Below, in pieces: positions 20,232 to 29,278 of a DNA stretch of 64,000 bases. The notes under the pieces were generated by a model. It searched no databases and was not told the origin of the DNA. It worked only from the letters and a program-made list of their open reading frames with translations. The position numbers and the translations under genes were made by a program. Each line of letters opens with the position of its first letter. Position 1 is the first letter of the stretch. The DNA is from an uncultured Enterobacterales bacterium (GTDB lineage: Bacteria > Pseudomonadota > Gammaproteobacteria > Enterobacterales > Enterobacteriaceae), in the NCBI GenBank assembly GCA_946478305.1, contig CAMLBO010000003.1, forward strand, positions 52,092 to 116,091, read 5' to 3'.

Positions 20232-22547
20232 ATGAAAGCACTGACCATTGGTTTAATTGGTAATCCGAATTCAGGTAAAACCACCCTTTTCAACCAATTA
20301 ACCGGCGCACGCCAGCGCGTAGGAAACTGGGCAGGTGTCACGGTAGAACGCAAAGAGGGGCAGTTCGCCACCCAACAACATCAGGTCACGCTGGTCGATT
20401 TACCCGGCACCTATTCTTTGACCACCATTTCAGAGCAGACCTCGCTCGACGAACAAATTGCCTGCCATTACATCCTGAGCGATGAAGCAGATCTGATGAT
20501 AAACGTCGTTGATGCGTCGAATCTGGAGCGTAATCTCTACCTGACGCTGCAACTGCTGGAGCTTGGCATTCCGTGCATCGTCGCCCTGAACATGTTGGAT
20601 ATCGCCAAAACTCAGAACATCACCATCGATATTCCGGCGCTCGCCAAACGCCTTGGCTGCCCGGTAATAGCCCTGGTGTCTACCCGTGCAAGTGGTATCA
20701 GCGAACTTAAGGCCGCTATTGACCAGCGCCCGGAGGCCTCAAACCTCACCCGCGTGACGTATCCGCCGGTTTTGCAGCAGGAAGTGGATTTGCTGGCCGC
20801 AGAAATGTCTGTGGATATGCCGCTGCAACAGCGCCGCTGGCTGGCGCTGCAAATTCTCGAAGGGGATATCTACAGCCAGAGCCATGCTGGTAACGCTGCC
20901 AAGATCCTGCCGCAAGTGCGCGCTCGCCTGGCTGAACAGCAGCATGAAGATCCCGCCCTGCTGATTGCCGATGCCCGCTATCAATGCATCGTCAGTCTGT
21001 GTGAAGCCGTGAGTAACTCACACCTGACGGCACCCAACCGCATGACGCAAATCCTTGACCGGGTGATTTTGAACCGATTTCTCGGTGTGCCGATTTTCCT
21101 GCTGGTCATGTACCTGATGTTCCTGCTGGCGATTAACATCGGCGGTGCGCTGCAACCGATTTTCGATATCGGCTCGGCGGCTATTTTCATTCAGGGAACC
21201 CAGTGGCTGGGCTTTACCCTGCACTTCCCGCAATGGCTGACCATTTTTCTCGCTCAGGGTGTCGGCGGCGGGATCAACACCGTTCTGCCGCTGGTCCCAC
21301 AAATCGGCATGATGTATCTGTTTCTGTCGTTTCTGGAAGACTCCGGCTACATGGCGCGCGCCGCTTTTGTGATGGACCGTCTGATGCAGGCGTTGGGGCT
21401 GCCGGGGAAATCCTTCGTCCCACTGATTGTCGGTTTTGGCTGTAACGTCCCTTCCATTATGGGCGCCCGCACGCTGGACGCCCCGCGTGAACGCCTGATG
21501 ACCGTCATGATGGCCCCCTTCATGTCCTGCGGCGCACGTCTGGCGATTTTCGCCGTGTTCTCCGCCGCGTTCTTCGGACAAAGTGGTGCATCGGTGGTCT
21601 TTTCGCTTTACCTGCTGGGTATTGTGGTGGCTATTCTTACCGGGCTGGTGCTCAAATACACCATCATGCGCGGTGAAGCCTCACCGTTCGTTATGGAGCT
21701 GCCGGTTTACCATATTCCGCATTTGAAAAGTCTGCTTTTGCAGACCTGGCAACGGCTGAAAGGCTTTGTGCTGCGGGCCGGTAAAGTGATTGTCATCGCC
21801 AGTATTTTCATTGGCGCACTCAACAGCTTCTCCTTCAGCGGCAGGGCCGTCGACAACATTAACGACTCTGCGCTGGCGACCGTCAGTAAAGTGCTGACGC
21901 CAATCCTCAGTCCGATGGGCGTGCATGAAGACAACTGGCAGGCAACGGTCGGTTTAGTCACCGGTGCGATGGCAAAAGAAGTGGTGGTCGGTACGCTAAA
22001 CACCCTCTACACCGCCGAGCACATTACGACGCAACAGTTCGACGCCGCTAATTTCGATCTGTTGGGAGAACTGAACGGTGCCATGCATCAGACCTGGCAG
22101 GGTCTGAAAGACACCTTTAGCCTGAGTGTGCTCTCCAACCCAATAGAAGCCAGCAAAGGCGACGGCGAGATGGCGGCCACCTCGATGGGTGTGATGAGCA
22201 GTAAGTTCGGCACCGCCATTTCAGCCTACAGCTACCTGATTTTCGTCCTGCTTTACGTTCCGTGCGTCTCAGTAATGGGCGCTATTGCGCGTGAAACCAG
22301 CCGTGGCTGGATGACATTCTCCATCGTCTGGGGGCTGAACGTCGCTTATTCGCTGGCAACGCTGTTCTTCCAGGCAGCGACATTCAGCGACCATCCGGGG
22401 CGAAGCGCAGGGATCATCCTGACGGTGATTATTTTCAATGCGCTGGTGCTGCTGACCTTGCGCAAAATGCGCAGCCGCGTGAGCGTCACGTTAAAACCGC
22501 GTAAAGCGGCCGCGTGCTGCAGCTCGCCGTCGGGCGACTGCCACTAG
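20232..22547 (+). CDS. feoB: FeoB, Fe(II) transporter with GTPase domain
   Basis: Inner-membrane ferrous iron permease. The start is set at the ATG at 20232 (MKALTIGLIGNPNSGKTT), the family N-terminus, giving 771 residues (E. coli 773); the frame is open to 20175 but that extension lacks homology. The N-terminal G-domain has G1 GNPNSGKT, G3 DLPGTYSL and G4 NMLD motifs. A helical GDI-like domain and the membrane core with paired Gate motifs (MARAAFVMDRLM, GFGCNVPSIMGARTL) follow. The C-terminus ends in a Cys-rich tail (ACCSSPSGDCH). Middle gene of feoABC; feoC starts nine bases after it. Confidence 0.97.
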   Translation: MKALTIGLIGNPNSGKTTLFNQLTGARQRVGNWAGVTVERKEGQFATQQHQVTLVDLPGTYSLTTISEQTSLDEQIACHYILSDEADLMINVVDASNLERNLYLTLQLLELGIPCIVALNMLDIAKTQNITIDIPALAKRLGCPVIALVSTRASGISELKAAIDQRPEASNLTRVTYPPVLQQEVDLLAAEMSVDMPLQQRRWLALQILEGDIYSQSHAGNAAKILPQVRARLAEQQHEDPALLIADARYQCIVSLCEAVSNSHLTAPNRMTQILDRVILNRFLGVPIFLLVMYLMFLLAINIGGALQPIFDIGSAAIFIQGTQWLGFTLHFPQWLTIFLAQGVGGGINTVLPLVPQIGMMYLFLSFLEDSGYMARAAFVMDRLMQALGLPGKSFVPLIVGFGCNVPSIMGARTLDAPRERLMTVMMAPFMSCGARLAIFAVFSAAFFGQSGASVVFSLYLLGIVVAILTGLVLKYTIMRGEASPFVMELPVYHIPHLKSLLLQTWQRLKGFVLRAGKVIVIASIFIGALNSFSFSGRAVDNINDSALATVSKVLTPILSPMGVHEDNWQATVGLVTGAMAKEVVVGTLNTLYTAEHITTQQFDAANFDLLGELNGAMHQTWQGLKDTFSLSVLSNPIEASKGDGEMAATSMGVMSSKFGTAISAYSYLIFVLLYVPCVSVMGAIARETSRGWMTFSIVWGLNVAYSLATLFFQAATFSDHPGRSAGIILTVIIFNALVLLTLRKMRSRVSVTLKPRKAAACCSSPSGDCH

Positions 22548-22556
22548 GAGAAGAGG

Positions 22557-22796
22557 ATGACCTCATTGATTGCCGTTCGCGACGGCGTGGCGCTGGCAGG
22601 CATGACCGATGCACGCCAATTGAGCCATCAGTTACAGGCACCGCAACCGCTGGTGCAGGCGATGCTCGACCGACTGGTAGCAATGCGTAAGATAGAAGCC
22701 GTTGAACCTGATGACAGCTGCCTGAGCGGTGGCTGTAAAAGCTGCGCCGACGGGCAAAAATGCCTGACCATCAGTTACCGGCTGATGCATGATTGA
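22557..22796 (+). CDS. feoC: FeoC, small Fe-S winged-helix protein
   Basis: A 79-residue protein (E. coli 78). It has a winged-helix fold and a Cys cluster at C55, C60, C63 and C69 (CLSGGCKSCADGQKC) that can hold an iron-sulfur centre; in related species FeoC protects FeoB from proteolysis or senses oxygen. Good AGGAGAAGAGG ribosome binding site. The end of the gene overlaps the start of mdcR by eight bases, which couples an iron-uptake operon to a malonate regulator. E. coli has yhgA downstream of feoC instead. Confidence 0.93.
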   Translation: MTSLIAVRDGVALAGMTDARQLSHQLQAPQPLVQAMLDRLVAMRKIEAVEPDDSCLSGGCKSCADGQKCLTISYRLMHD

Positions 22797-23715
22797 CAGT
22801 GAAATCACCTTTCGTAAGCTGGAAATTTTTATCGCTTACATGGAGAAACTCAACATTACGCGGGCAGCTGAACATCTTGGCCTGAGCAGCGTCAGCGTGC
22901 ACCGCGCGCTGCATTCTCTGGAGGAGGGACTGCGTTGCCCGCTGTTTATTCATAAAGGCCGTAATCTGCTGCCGCTGCCTGCCGCCCGCGCACTGCTGGA
23001 ACACGCCACGCAGGTCATTGAGCAGATGGAGCATGGCATCGAAGCCACGCGCCTTGCCGCCGGATTCGGACAAAAAAGGCTGAAACTGGGCACCCTGTAT
23101 TCACTGACGTTACAAACCATTCCCCGCCTGATTATGGGCTTGAAACTGCGCCGCCCGGAGCTCGAACTGGAGCTGATAATGGGTTCGAATAGTCATTTAC
23201 TAGGACGTATGGAAGAGGGGCAACTGGACGCCGTACTGATCTCTACCAGCGACTCTCCCGTCGACACCCAGCGCTACGATCAGATCCCGTTATTTCAGGA
23301 TGATATTTTTCTTGCCGCTCCTGCCAGCTCGGAACTGGCCACAGAAGGCACCGCCGATTTACGTGATTTCCGGCAGGCGAAGTTTGTGGCATTGGCGGAA
23401 GGATTTGCCACCTATCACGGTTTCCAGGAAGCTTTTCAGGTCGCGGGATTCGACCCGGACATTGTCACCCGGGTGAACGATATTTTCTCGATGCTGAGCT
23501 TAGTGCAAGCTGGCGTGGGCTATACGTTAATTCCTGGTCGCATGAAAGGCGTGTATGAAAACACCGTGCGCCTGATCCCACTGGCCGAGCCCTACCAGAT
23601 GCGCCAGACCATCGCGCTGGTCTATCCACATAGCCGTGAGCGGGACCCGAACCTGCTGGCTCTGGCCGCTGAGTGCAGAATGTATGCGTTAGGTAAGCCG
23701 GGAACTACTCTATAA
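22789..23715 (+). CDS. mdcR: MdcR, LysR-type regulator of malonate utilisation
   Basis: LysR-family activator of 308 residues, closely like Klebsiella MdcR as I remember it (segments HRALHSLEEGLRCPLF, LGTLYSLTLQTIPRLIMG and TRVNDIFSMLSLVQAGVG). An N-terminal winged helix-turn-helix (about 8-65, with ITRAAEHLGLSSVSVHRAL) is followed by the co-inducer domain (about 95-295). The start ATG lies inside feoC (overlap of eight bases) and the 3' end overlaps convergent mdcH by 11 bases, so there is no spare DNA on either side. It may be transcribed from the feo promoter. Its likely target is the mdcA promoter region near 30.94-31.2 kb. Confidence 0.92.
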   Translation: MIDSEITFRKLEIFIAYMEKLNITRAAEHLGLSSVSVHRALHSLEEGLRCPLFIHKGRNLLPLPAARALLEHATQVIEQMEHGIEATRLAAGFGQKRLKLGTLYSLTLQTIPRLIMGLKLRRPELELELIMGSNSHLLGRMEEGQLDAVLISTSDSPVDTQRYDQIPLFQDDIFLAAPASSELATEGTADLRDFRQAKFVALAEGFATYHGFQEAFQVAGFDPDIVTRVNDIFSMLSLVQAGVGYTLIPGRMKGVYENTVRLIPLAEPYQMRQTIALVYPHSRERDPNLLALAAECRMYALGKPGTTL

Positions 23716-24649
23716 CGTTTTCCTTTTCCCTTAACCGCATGGCGAGAGTCCTCGCAACCTGAAGACCAGACTGACATAGAGACAGCGCTTCGCCCTGCTC
23801 CATCGCGCGTCGGGTCAAACCGGTCAGGACGCTACCCGGCGGCATTTCTATCGCCAGACGCACATCACGCTGATACGCCGCCACCATCGCGTCGCGCCAG
23901 TTCACGGTGCGCGCCATGTTCATTGCCAGATCGTCAGCAATTTTCTCAGGCTGCCAGTAAACCCGGCCGCTGGTGCCACTGAGATAGCCTCGGGTTGGGC
24001 GCTGCAAGGTGACAGAGGCAAAGGCGTTAACCAGTTTCGCGGCGGGGGCATCCAACAACGCGCAGTGGGAAGGTACGCTGACCGCCAGCCGGTGAGTTTT
24101 CTGCGCACCCTGCGCTTTGGCTAAAGTGAGCACCTGGTGCATGGCAACGTCGCTGCCAGCAATCACCATCTGATCTTCGGCATTGATATTGGCCAGATAG
24201 ACCGGCGTCTGCGGGCCATTCACCTGCCCCAGCAGCGTGGAAACCTGAACCTGATTCAGTCCGGTGATGGCCGACAAACCGTACCCTTGCGGGTAGGCCT
24301 GCTGCATCAATTCCCCGCGCAATGCCACCAGCCGTACGGCATCGTCAAAGCGCAAAGCACCCGCTATCACCGCCGCTGGAAATGCACCAATCGACAGTCC
24401 GCTGCAAAAATCGGGCTGTACGCCTTCGGCTTGCAGCTGCTTTGCCCAGACAACACCGGCTATCAGCAGGCACAGCTGCACCGCACGGGTCGAGCGTAAC
24501 GCATCGGCGCTGTCGAGCAGTAAAACGTCCGAGCCCAGCGCGGTGCTGGCCCCGGTAAGAAAATCCTGAGTAAGGGAATTTTCTGGCAGGCGGTGCAGCA
24601 TATCCGGCACCTGAGGGCCCTGACCGGGGAAGGTAAACAGGATGTTCAT
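23705..24649 (-). CDS. mdcH: MdcH, malonyl-CoA:ACP transacylase of malonate decarboxylase
   Basis: Loads malonyl groups onto the MdcC acyl carrier protein to prime malonate decarboxylase. The start is at ATG 24649 (MNILFTFPGQGPQ), with a GAGGAG site eight bases upstream; the frame extends a little further into mdcG without support. The 314 residues show the acyltransferase fold of FabD type: FPGQG near the N-terminus, the nucleophile in CSGLSIGAFP (S86) and the catalytic His region VSVPSHCALL. Last gene of mdcABCDEFGH; its 3' end overlaps convergent mdcR by 11 bases, so no terminator fits between them. Confidence 0.93.
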   Translation of the reverse strand: MNILFTFPGQGPQVPDMLHRLPENSLTQDFLTGASTALGSDVLLLDSADALRSTRAVQLCLLIAGVVWAKQLQAEGVQPDFCSGLSIGAFPAAVIAGALRFDDAVRLVALRGELMQQAYPQGYGLSAITGLNQVQVSTLLGQVNGPQTPVYLANINAEDQMVIAGSDVAMHQVLTLAKAQGAQKTHRLAVSVPSHCALLDAPAAKLVNAFASVTLQRPTRGYLSGTSGRVYWQPEKIADDLAMNMARTVNWRDAMVAAYQRDVRLAIEMPPGSVLTGLTRRAMEQGEALSLCQSGLQVARTLAMRLREKENVIE

Positions 24650-24657
24650 AACACTCC

Positions 24658-25281
24658 TCAGACTGCAGGCTGGCTCCACGGGTCAGTGACCAGAACCGGA
24701 CCTGAGTCAGTTTTCAGCATAAATTCCCCGCCGCGCAGCCATTCCGTCAACGAGAAACCACCCTGCGGCGTGGAGATTTGCACATCGACACGGCAAGGCA
24801 TCTCTTCAAGTTGAGTATGGAAGGCGGAAAATTCAATGGAGTCCACCGGTTCGTCACAGCGGATGAGTAAATCGAGGTCGCTCTCGGCGTGCATCACCGG
24901 AATATCGCTGACCATGGCATAGGCACAGCTACCGGTCACACCCCATTGCCACGGCAGTTTCAGGCTGGCGAGAGTGATCAGGGCCTGCATGGGTTGCAGG
25001 GAGATAAAGCGTGAATGCAGCAGCGTCACGGGATCGACCACCAGCGATTCTGGCGTCACCACGCGCAGCACGTCTTCGGGTTTTACCCAAGCGGCGGCGC
25101 GCTGAATCTTGGTCATACCGCGTATCCCGACCGGGATAGCGCCATCGTCGCGCCGGTCACGACGCACCACCAGCGGCAGATGTGGCCGCCAGTTGCTCAC
25201 CCAGTCGGGTAAGCCCTGGTCGTTTTTCAGCAAAGTACGGTCGGCAATCCAAATCAGGTCATGGGCACGCGGCAGACTCAT
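24658..25281 (-). CDS. mdcG: MdcG, phosphoribosyl-dephospho-CoA transferase
   Basis: Attaches the 2'-(5''-phosphoribosyl)-3'-dephospho-CoA prosthetic group to Ser25 of the carrier protein MdcC. The product has 207 residues. A nucleotidyltransferase-like signature is visible as AESDLDLLIRCDEP, with two Asp for metal binding. It is paired functionally with MdcB, which makes the precursor. It lies between mdcF (19 bases) and mdcH (8 bases to its start) in the same direction. Same gene order as the Klebsiella cluster. Confidence 0.92.
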   Translation of the reverse strand: MSLPRAHDLIWIADRTLLKNDQGLPDWVSNWRPHLPLVVRRDRRDDGAIPVGIRGMTKIQRAAAWVKPEDVLRVVTPESLVVDPVTLLHSRFISLQPMQALITLASLKLPWQWGVTGSCAYAMVSDIPVMHAESDLDLLIRCDEPVDSIEFSAFHTQLEEMPCRVDVQISTPQGGFSLTEWLRGGEFMLKTDSGPVLVTDPWSQPAV

Positions 25282-25300
25282 CGTTACGGTTCCTTATTCA

Positions 25301-26263
25301 TCAGTGCAGTGAAGCGGTCAGTGTTATAAACAGCGGTAACGTAATGATACACAACACGGAACTGATCAACAGTGACGCTTCTGCATCTGGCGACTGAACG
25401 CCGAAACGGTTGCCGAACACGATCCCGAAGAAACCGGCTGACAGCGCAATCATCAGAATAGCCGTCACTGCCATTTGGCCGCTAAGGCCAAAGACCAGCA
25501 CCAGACCCCAGGCAATAAACGGCTGGATCAGGTTTTTCGCTACGCAGGAGACCAGTACCGGGCCGTTGATTTTCAATTGACGTGCCGACAGGATCACCCC
25601 GGTCAAAAACAGCGCCGATGCCGTGGCTGAGAGGCCCAACGGTTTGATCGAGGCCAGCACAATTTCAGGCATTTTGATGCCAATTGCTGACAGTACCACC
25701 CCCAACAGCGGGCCCCAGACAATCGGTTTTTTCACTGAACGCCACATGAGTACCGGCAGCAGCGCCAGCGAAGAGCCCTGACCTTCACCGCCAAGACGCG
25801 CTTTTTCGCGCTCGAGGATCAACAGACAGAACGGCGTCATCAGTACTGAGCCACAGGCAATGGCCACCGCCACCGACAGCGAGGTGGTGGAAGACTCCCC
25901 GAGCACGCTGCCCAAAATCGGCAAACCGAGTGCCGCATAGTTTGGCAACGCCACGGTCAGCGTCAGCACAGCGGCGTCCTGCGGTGACTTGTGGAATACC
26001 CGCGTGCAGGTGAAATAAATCGCCGCATAGGTTATCCACATCGCCAGAACCAGCACCACAATCAGCGGCGTCTGTTCGACAATCCCGGCCCATGGCGTCT
26101 GTACCGTCGCGGCAAAAAGCGTGGCGGGCAAAGCAAAATCCATCACAAACACGTTCAGCAGCGAGACGTTTTTGTTATCCACCATTTTGGCTTTCCCGGC
26201 AAAATAACCGAGCAGCATGATGACGAAAATCGGGGCGAGCGCGTGCAAAATTACATAAGTCAT
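25301..26263 (-). CDS. mdcF: MdcF, malonate transporter (AEC family)
   Basis: Integral membrane protein of the auxin efflux carrier family, 320 residues with about ten hydrophobic helices and a repeated pattern of two five-helix halves. It is assigned to malonate uptake because it sits inside the mdc operon, as in Klebsiella; substrate is inferred from context. A 156-base gap separates it from mdcE, longer than any other gap in the cluster, and contains a hairpin with a duplicated arm. Confidence 0.88.
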   Translation of the reverse strand: MTYVILHALAPIFVIMLLGYFAGKAKMVDNKNVSLLNVFVMDFALPATLFAATVQTPWAGIVEQTPLIVVLVLAMWITYAAIYFTCTRVFHKSPQDAAVLTLTVALPNYAALGLPILGSVLGESSTTSLSVAVAIACGSVLMTPFCLLILEREKARLGGEGQGSSLALLPVLMWRSVKKPIVWGPLLGVVLSAIGIKMPEIVLASIKPLGLSATASALFLTGVILSARQLKINGPVLVSCVAKNLIQPFIAWGLVLVFGLSGQMAVTAILMIALSAGFFGIVFGNRFGVQSPDAEASLLISSVLCIITLPLFITLTASLH

Positions 26264-26338
26264 AGCGATGTACCTGAGGTAAATAAAAATGAATTACCCA
26301 GCCCGCCGGTTACGATGTTTTTTTATTCATTCCAGTCG

Positions 26339-26386
26339 GAGGCGGCACGCTGTATGCAGATGCCGCCTCTCGCTGTATGCAGGTGC
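26339..26386. repeat. Hairpin and direct repeat in the mdcE-mdcF gap
   Basis: GAGGCGGCA (26339-26347) pairs with TGCCGCCTC (26361-26369) around a 13-base loop. The loop and right arm (CGCTGTATGCAGATGCC) repeat directly at 26371-26386 with one change. No T-run follows on either strand. It could set differential mRNA stability between mdcA-E and mdcF-H. Confidence 0.6.
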
Positions 26387-26419
26387 CTTTACCGGCTGAA
26401 AGACTGAAAAGTTAAGGGA

Positions 26420-27244
26420 TTACCACTCCTGGCGCATGCGTTCGCGGACAAGTTGCGAACTGGCGCGGTTGTCTGCGCCTAAGCGATTTTTAAGGCCGAC
26501 ACCCTCTGTGCGGGCATCGAGAATGTTGTTCCACAACGCCGACTGCACGTTGACGATATCGTCGGGCGTTGCACTGTCGGGATTGCCGATATCCATCAGC
26601 TGCGCCAACAGACCGAGAGTTGCGTAGTTTTCGATGTCGTAGGCCATCGGCGGGATGGTGGCCGCCAGTTTCTCCAGCGCCTCGACCGAACGCAGCGTAA
26701 TACGCGCCGCAGACTCTTTGCCCATCGCGTGGATCATCACGTCCGGGTTATTGAAAGCGATGAGCTTGTTAGCCTGATAGCCATGCGCCAGAAACGCGCC
26801 CGACATGGCTTTGCCGACAATCAGCCCGATCACCGGATGCCCGGCCAGACGCGCATTGGCATAAGCCCCCGCGGCACCGGCCAGTGCCTGATGAATACCG
26901 AAAGCCTCTTCACGACGGCCATAGGCCTGGCTCGGTACGTCGATCACCGCCACAATTGCCCGTTTGATCGCTTTGCCAGCATCTTCGGCCACGGTCTGAC
27001 TGACTACTTTCGCCAGCGTCCAGCCTTCGAGCAGACCGACTTCTCCCCCTGCGGCCCGTGGATAGTGATTATTTTTATCCGGCACGACGGCGATATACCG
27101 CACGGCCTGATCGTTCATTTTTCCGTCTGCCGCTTTCACCGATGGGCACAGTCCGGTTAACGGCGTGGCGTCCTTGGTGAGTTCCGCAAACCAGTAATCG
27201 CCAAGGCTGACGGCATTTTTAGCAAAATTTTCCAGCGTGCTCAT
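26420..27244 (-). CDS. mdcE: MdcE, malonate decarboxylase gamma subunit
   Basis: With MdcD it forms the decarboxylase that turns malonyl-S-ACP into acetyl-S-ACP and CO2. The product has 274 residues of the carboxyltransferase/crotonase fold; conserved stretches include VIDVPSQAYGRREEAFG, GLIVGKAMSGAFLAHGYQA and MIHAMGKESAARITLRS. Its ATG overlaps the mdcD stop by four bases, so the two subunits are translationally coupled, as expected for a 1:1 complex. Confidence 0.94.
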   Translation of the reverse strand: MSTLENFAKNAVSLGDYWFAELTKDATPLTGLCPSVKAADGKMNDQAVRYIAVVPDKNNHYPRAAGGEVGLLEGWTLAKVVSQTVAEDAGKAIKRAIVAVIDVPSQAYGRREEAFGIHQALAGAAGAYANARLAGHPVIGLIVGKAMSGAFLAHGYQANKLIAFNNPDVMIHAMGKESAARITLRSVEALEKLAATIPPMAYDIENYATLGLLAQLMDIGNPDSATPDDIVNVQSALWNNILDARTEGVGLKNRLGADNRASSQLVRERMRQEW

Positions 27245-28077
27245 ACGAGGTCCTCCCGGTTAAACAGCTCTTGTGTAATGTCACGGCTGGCCTGTTGAGC
27301 CGTATCAAAGCCGGTGAGCTTCGGCAGGTAATAGTCGAATTTATCGGAACGATGCTGCATCGGAACGCCTTTGGCGATAAACGCCAGCAGGTTATTTTTC
27401 ACTTCGCTCAGGGAATCTTTCACCAGCGCGTCGACAAAGCCGCTGTGATAACGCACGTCACCGCCGGTCATGCTCCAGATAAACGGCCGATCGCGGGAGT
27501 CATACTCTTCGATGCCCGCTTCCTGCTCGATAACCTGTGGGCCGTTCAAGCCAAGGCGCGCTTCGCGGGTTACGATGAGGTAGCTGCACAGCGCAGCGGC
27601 AATGGACATGCCGCCGAAACAGCCGACTGTCCCGGCTACCACGCCAATCACCGGCGTATAGCGGCGTAAATCCACAATGGCGGCGTGAATATCGGCGATA
27701 GCAGCCAGGCCGAGATTCGCCTCCTGCAAACGTACACCACCGGTTTCCAGCAACAGCACGGCCTGGGTCGGGATGCCGTTGCGGTTATCTTCTGCGGCCA
27801 GCTCTAACGCGGCGGCCATTTTCGCCCCGGAGACTTCCCCCATGCTGCCGCCCTGAAAGGCCCCTTCGATAGCCACAACCACCGCGGGCTGGCCTTGTAG
27901 GGTGCCCTTGGCGACGACCATGCCGTCGTCGGTCTGCGGCACGATGCCCTGCGGTTCCAGCCACGGTGACATGATGCGTTCGAATGGTCCCAGTAACTCG
28001 CGAAAGGTGCCCGCATCGAGCAGATTGCGCGCACGCTGGCGGGCATTCAACTCGATAAAGCTTTGATCAGTTGGCAT
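27241..28077 (-). CDS. mdcD: MdcD, malonate decarboxylase beta subunit
   Basis: Carboxyltransferase-fold subunit that forms the malonyl-ACP decarboxylase with MdcE. I choose the ATG at 28077 (MPTDQSFIELNARQRARNLLD), preceded by GAGGAGGCAGG, giving 278 residues; nine more in-frame codons upstream overlap mdcC and lack support. Visible features are FQGGSMGEVSGAKMAAALELA, LLETGGVRLQEANLGL and the oxyanion-hole-like GVVAGTVGCFGGMSIAAAL. The start overlaps the end of mdcC by 11 bases and the stop overlaps mdcE. Confidence 0.94.
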   Translation of the reverse strand: MPTDQSFIELNARQRARNLLDAGTFRELLGPFERIMSPWLEPQGIVPQTDDGMVVAKGTLQGQPAVVVAIEGAFQGGSMGEVSGAKMAAALELAAEDNRNGIPTQAVLLLETGGVRLQEANLGLAAIADIHAAIVDLRRYTPVIGVVAGTVGCFGGMSIAAALCSYLIVTREARLGLNGPQVIEQEAGIEEYDSRDRPFIWSMTGGDVRYHSGFVDALVKDSLSEVKNNLLAFIAKGVPMQHRSDKFDYYLPKLTGFDTAQQASRDITQELFNREDLV

Positions 28078-28369
28078 AACCTGCCTCCTCAAATACCTGT
28101 TCAATCCGCAGGCGTGCTACGCCCGGCGTTGCGCCAAAGTCGTTGATGTCGAGCTGGCCAGCGGGCAGTTCACGCAGTTGACTCAGACGGTCGAAAAAAC
28201 GTTGCCACAAAGTGTGGCTGCCATCGACAGAGGTCGTGACGGTGACGCGCAGCGCAGCACCACTTTTCGGTTCATACAGCGCTTCTAAATCGCCGGATCC
28301 AACCACGCCAGCCTGCGCGCGTCCGGTCAGCGGCGTTTGCGCCGGGTAAGTAAATTCAAAACGTTCCAT
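28067..28369 (-). CDS. mdcC: MdcC, malonate decarboxylase acyl carrier protein
   Basis: Small carrier subunit (delta) of 100 residues that bears the 2'-(5''-phosphoribosyl)-3'-dephospho-CoA group. The attachment serine is S25 in the GSGDLEALYEP motif, exactly the position I recall for Klebsiella MdcC. The C-terminal DFGATPGVARLRIEQ block is family-typical. Malonyl, acetyl and thiol forms cycle on this subunit through MdcA and MdcD/E. It lies 42 bases after mdcB and overlaps mdcD. Confidence 0.94.
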   Translation of the reverse strand: MERFEFTYPAQTPLTGRAQAGVVGSGDLEALYEPKSGAALRVTVTTSVDGSHTLWQRFFDRLSQLRELPAGQLDINDFGATPGVARLRIEQVFEEAGYAN

Positions 28370-28411
28370 AACACCTCTTTATACAAATCATGATGTTAAT
28401 AATCGTGCCGG

Positions 28412-29278
28412 TCACGCCAGAGAGACGCGATCGAGAAACAGCGTGGCGGCCAGTAAATCCGCTGCACCGCCGGGTGAGGCGTTGTCGCTCAGCATGCGGT
28501 TTTCCAGCGCCTGCAGATGTTTGCGTCCGGCGGCGGTTTGCGTGCCCCCTGCTTTCAGCACCGCGCGGGAACCGGCATGCATCGCCAGTAAAGCGGGCAG
28601 GCCGCCACGGGACAGCACGCAGGTATCCGTCAGCCGGGTCATTACGGCCAGCAGCGCATTGAGCTGAGACTGACTTTCCGTCGCTCCTGCCTGACGGCTG
28701 TTACGAAGCTGTGGCAAGGCGAGTTCGAGAATGTGTGGAAAACCGCCCTGCGCCTCTTCCCGCGCGCCTGGGACTTGATAGCGCTGAACCGCGTGAGAAC
28801 CCTTGCTAAAGCTTTTCGGACTGAACGCATCCGGCAGTGCCGCCAGTTTTGCCGCCCGTTTAGCGATGGCCTGCGGGCTGACAGTTTCAGGTTGCATCGC
28901 GACGGCGCTGACCAGCAGCCCCATCGCCCAGATAGCGCCCCGGTGAGTATTCACTCCGCCGGTGGCTTCCATCATCAGGGCTTCCCCATCACGACCCAGA
29001 CGCCCCACTTCCTGACGCAGCGCGACATCCGCCGGACGCTGAAAGCTGTGCAGCGCCAGAGCATGGAAGGTGGAGGTCAGGCTGTGCGCCGAACGCTCCA
29101 TCAGCGCCAGCGTCAGATCCTGATGGGCACCGGAACCCCGGCTGTCCACCAGACCTGGTTTCGGGCTGAGCCGCGCTTCATCGATCAGCGCCTGCGTCGC
29201 CTGGTGTGCCAGCCCTGCGGCCAGCTGTTCAGCGGCACTTTCGCCCCTGACCGATAAAATCTGCGGCATCGTCATCAC
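28412..29278 (-). CDS. mdcB: MdcB, triphosphoribosyl-dephospho-CoA synthase
   Basis: Makes 2'-(5''-triphosphoribosyl)-3'-dephospho-CoA from ATP and dephospho-CoA, the precursor of the MdcC prosthetic group; related to CitG. The product has 288 residues. CitG/MdcB signatures visible are EARLSPKPGLVDSRGSGAH, ATGGVNTHRGAIWAMGLL and the C-terminal SPGGAADLLAATLFL. The first ATG overlaps the mdcA stop (ATGA). Co-occurrence with mdcG and mdcC confirms the role. Confidence 0.94.
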   Translation of the reverse strand: MMTMPQILSVRGESAAEQLAAGLAHQATQALIDEARLSPKPGLVDSRGSGAHQDLTLALMERSAHSLTSTFHALALHSFQRPADVALRQEVGRLGRDGEALMMEATGGVNTHRGAIWAMGLLVSAVAMQPETVSPQAIAKRAAKLAALPDAFSPKSFSKGSHAVQRYQVPGAREEAQGGFPHILELALPQLRNSRQAGATESQSQLNALLAVMTRLTDTCVLSRGGLPALLAMHAGSRAVLKAGGTQTAAGRKHLQALENRMLSDNASPGGAADLLAATLFLDRVSLA

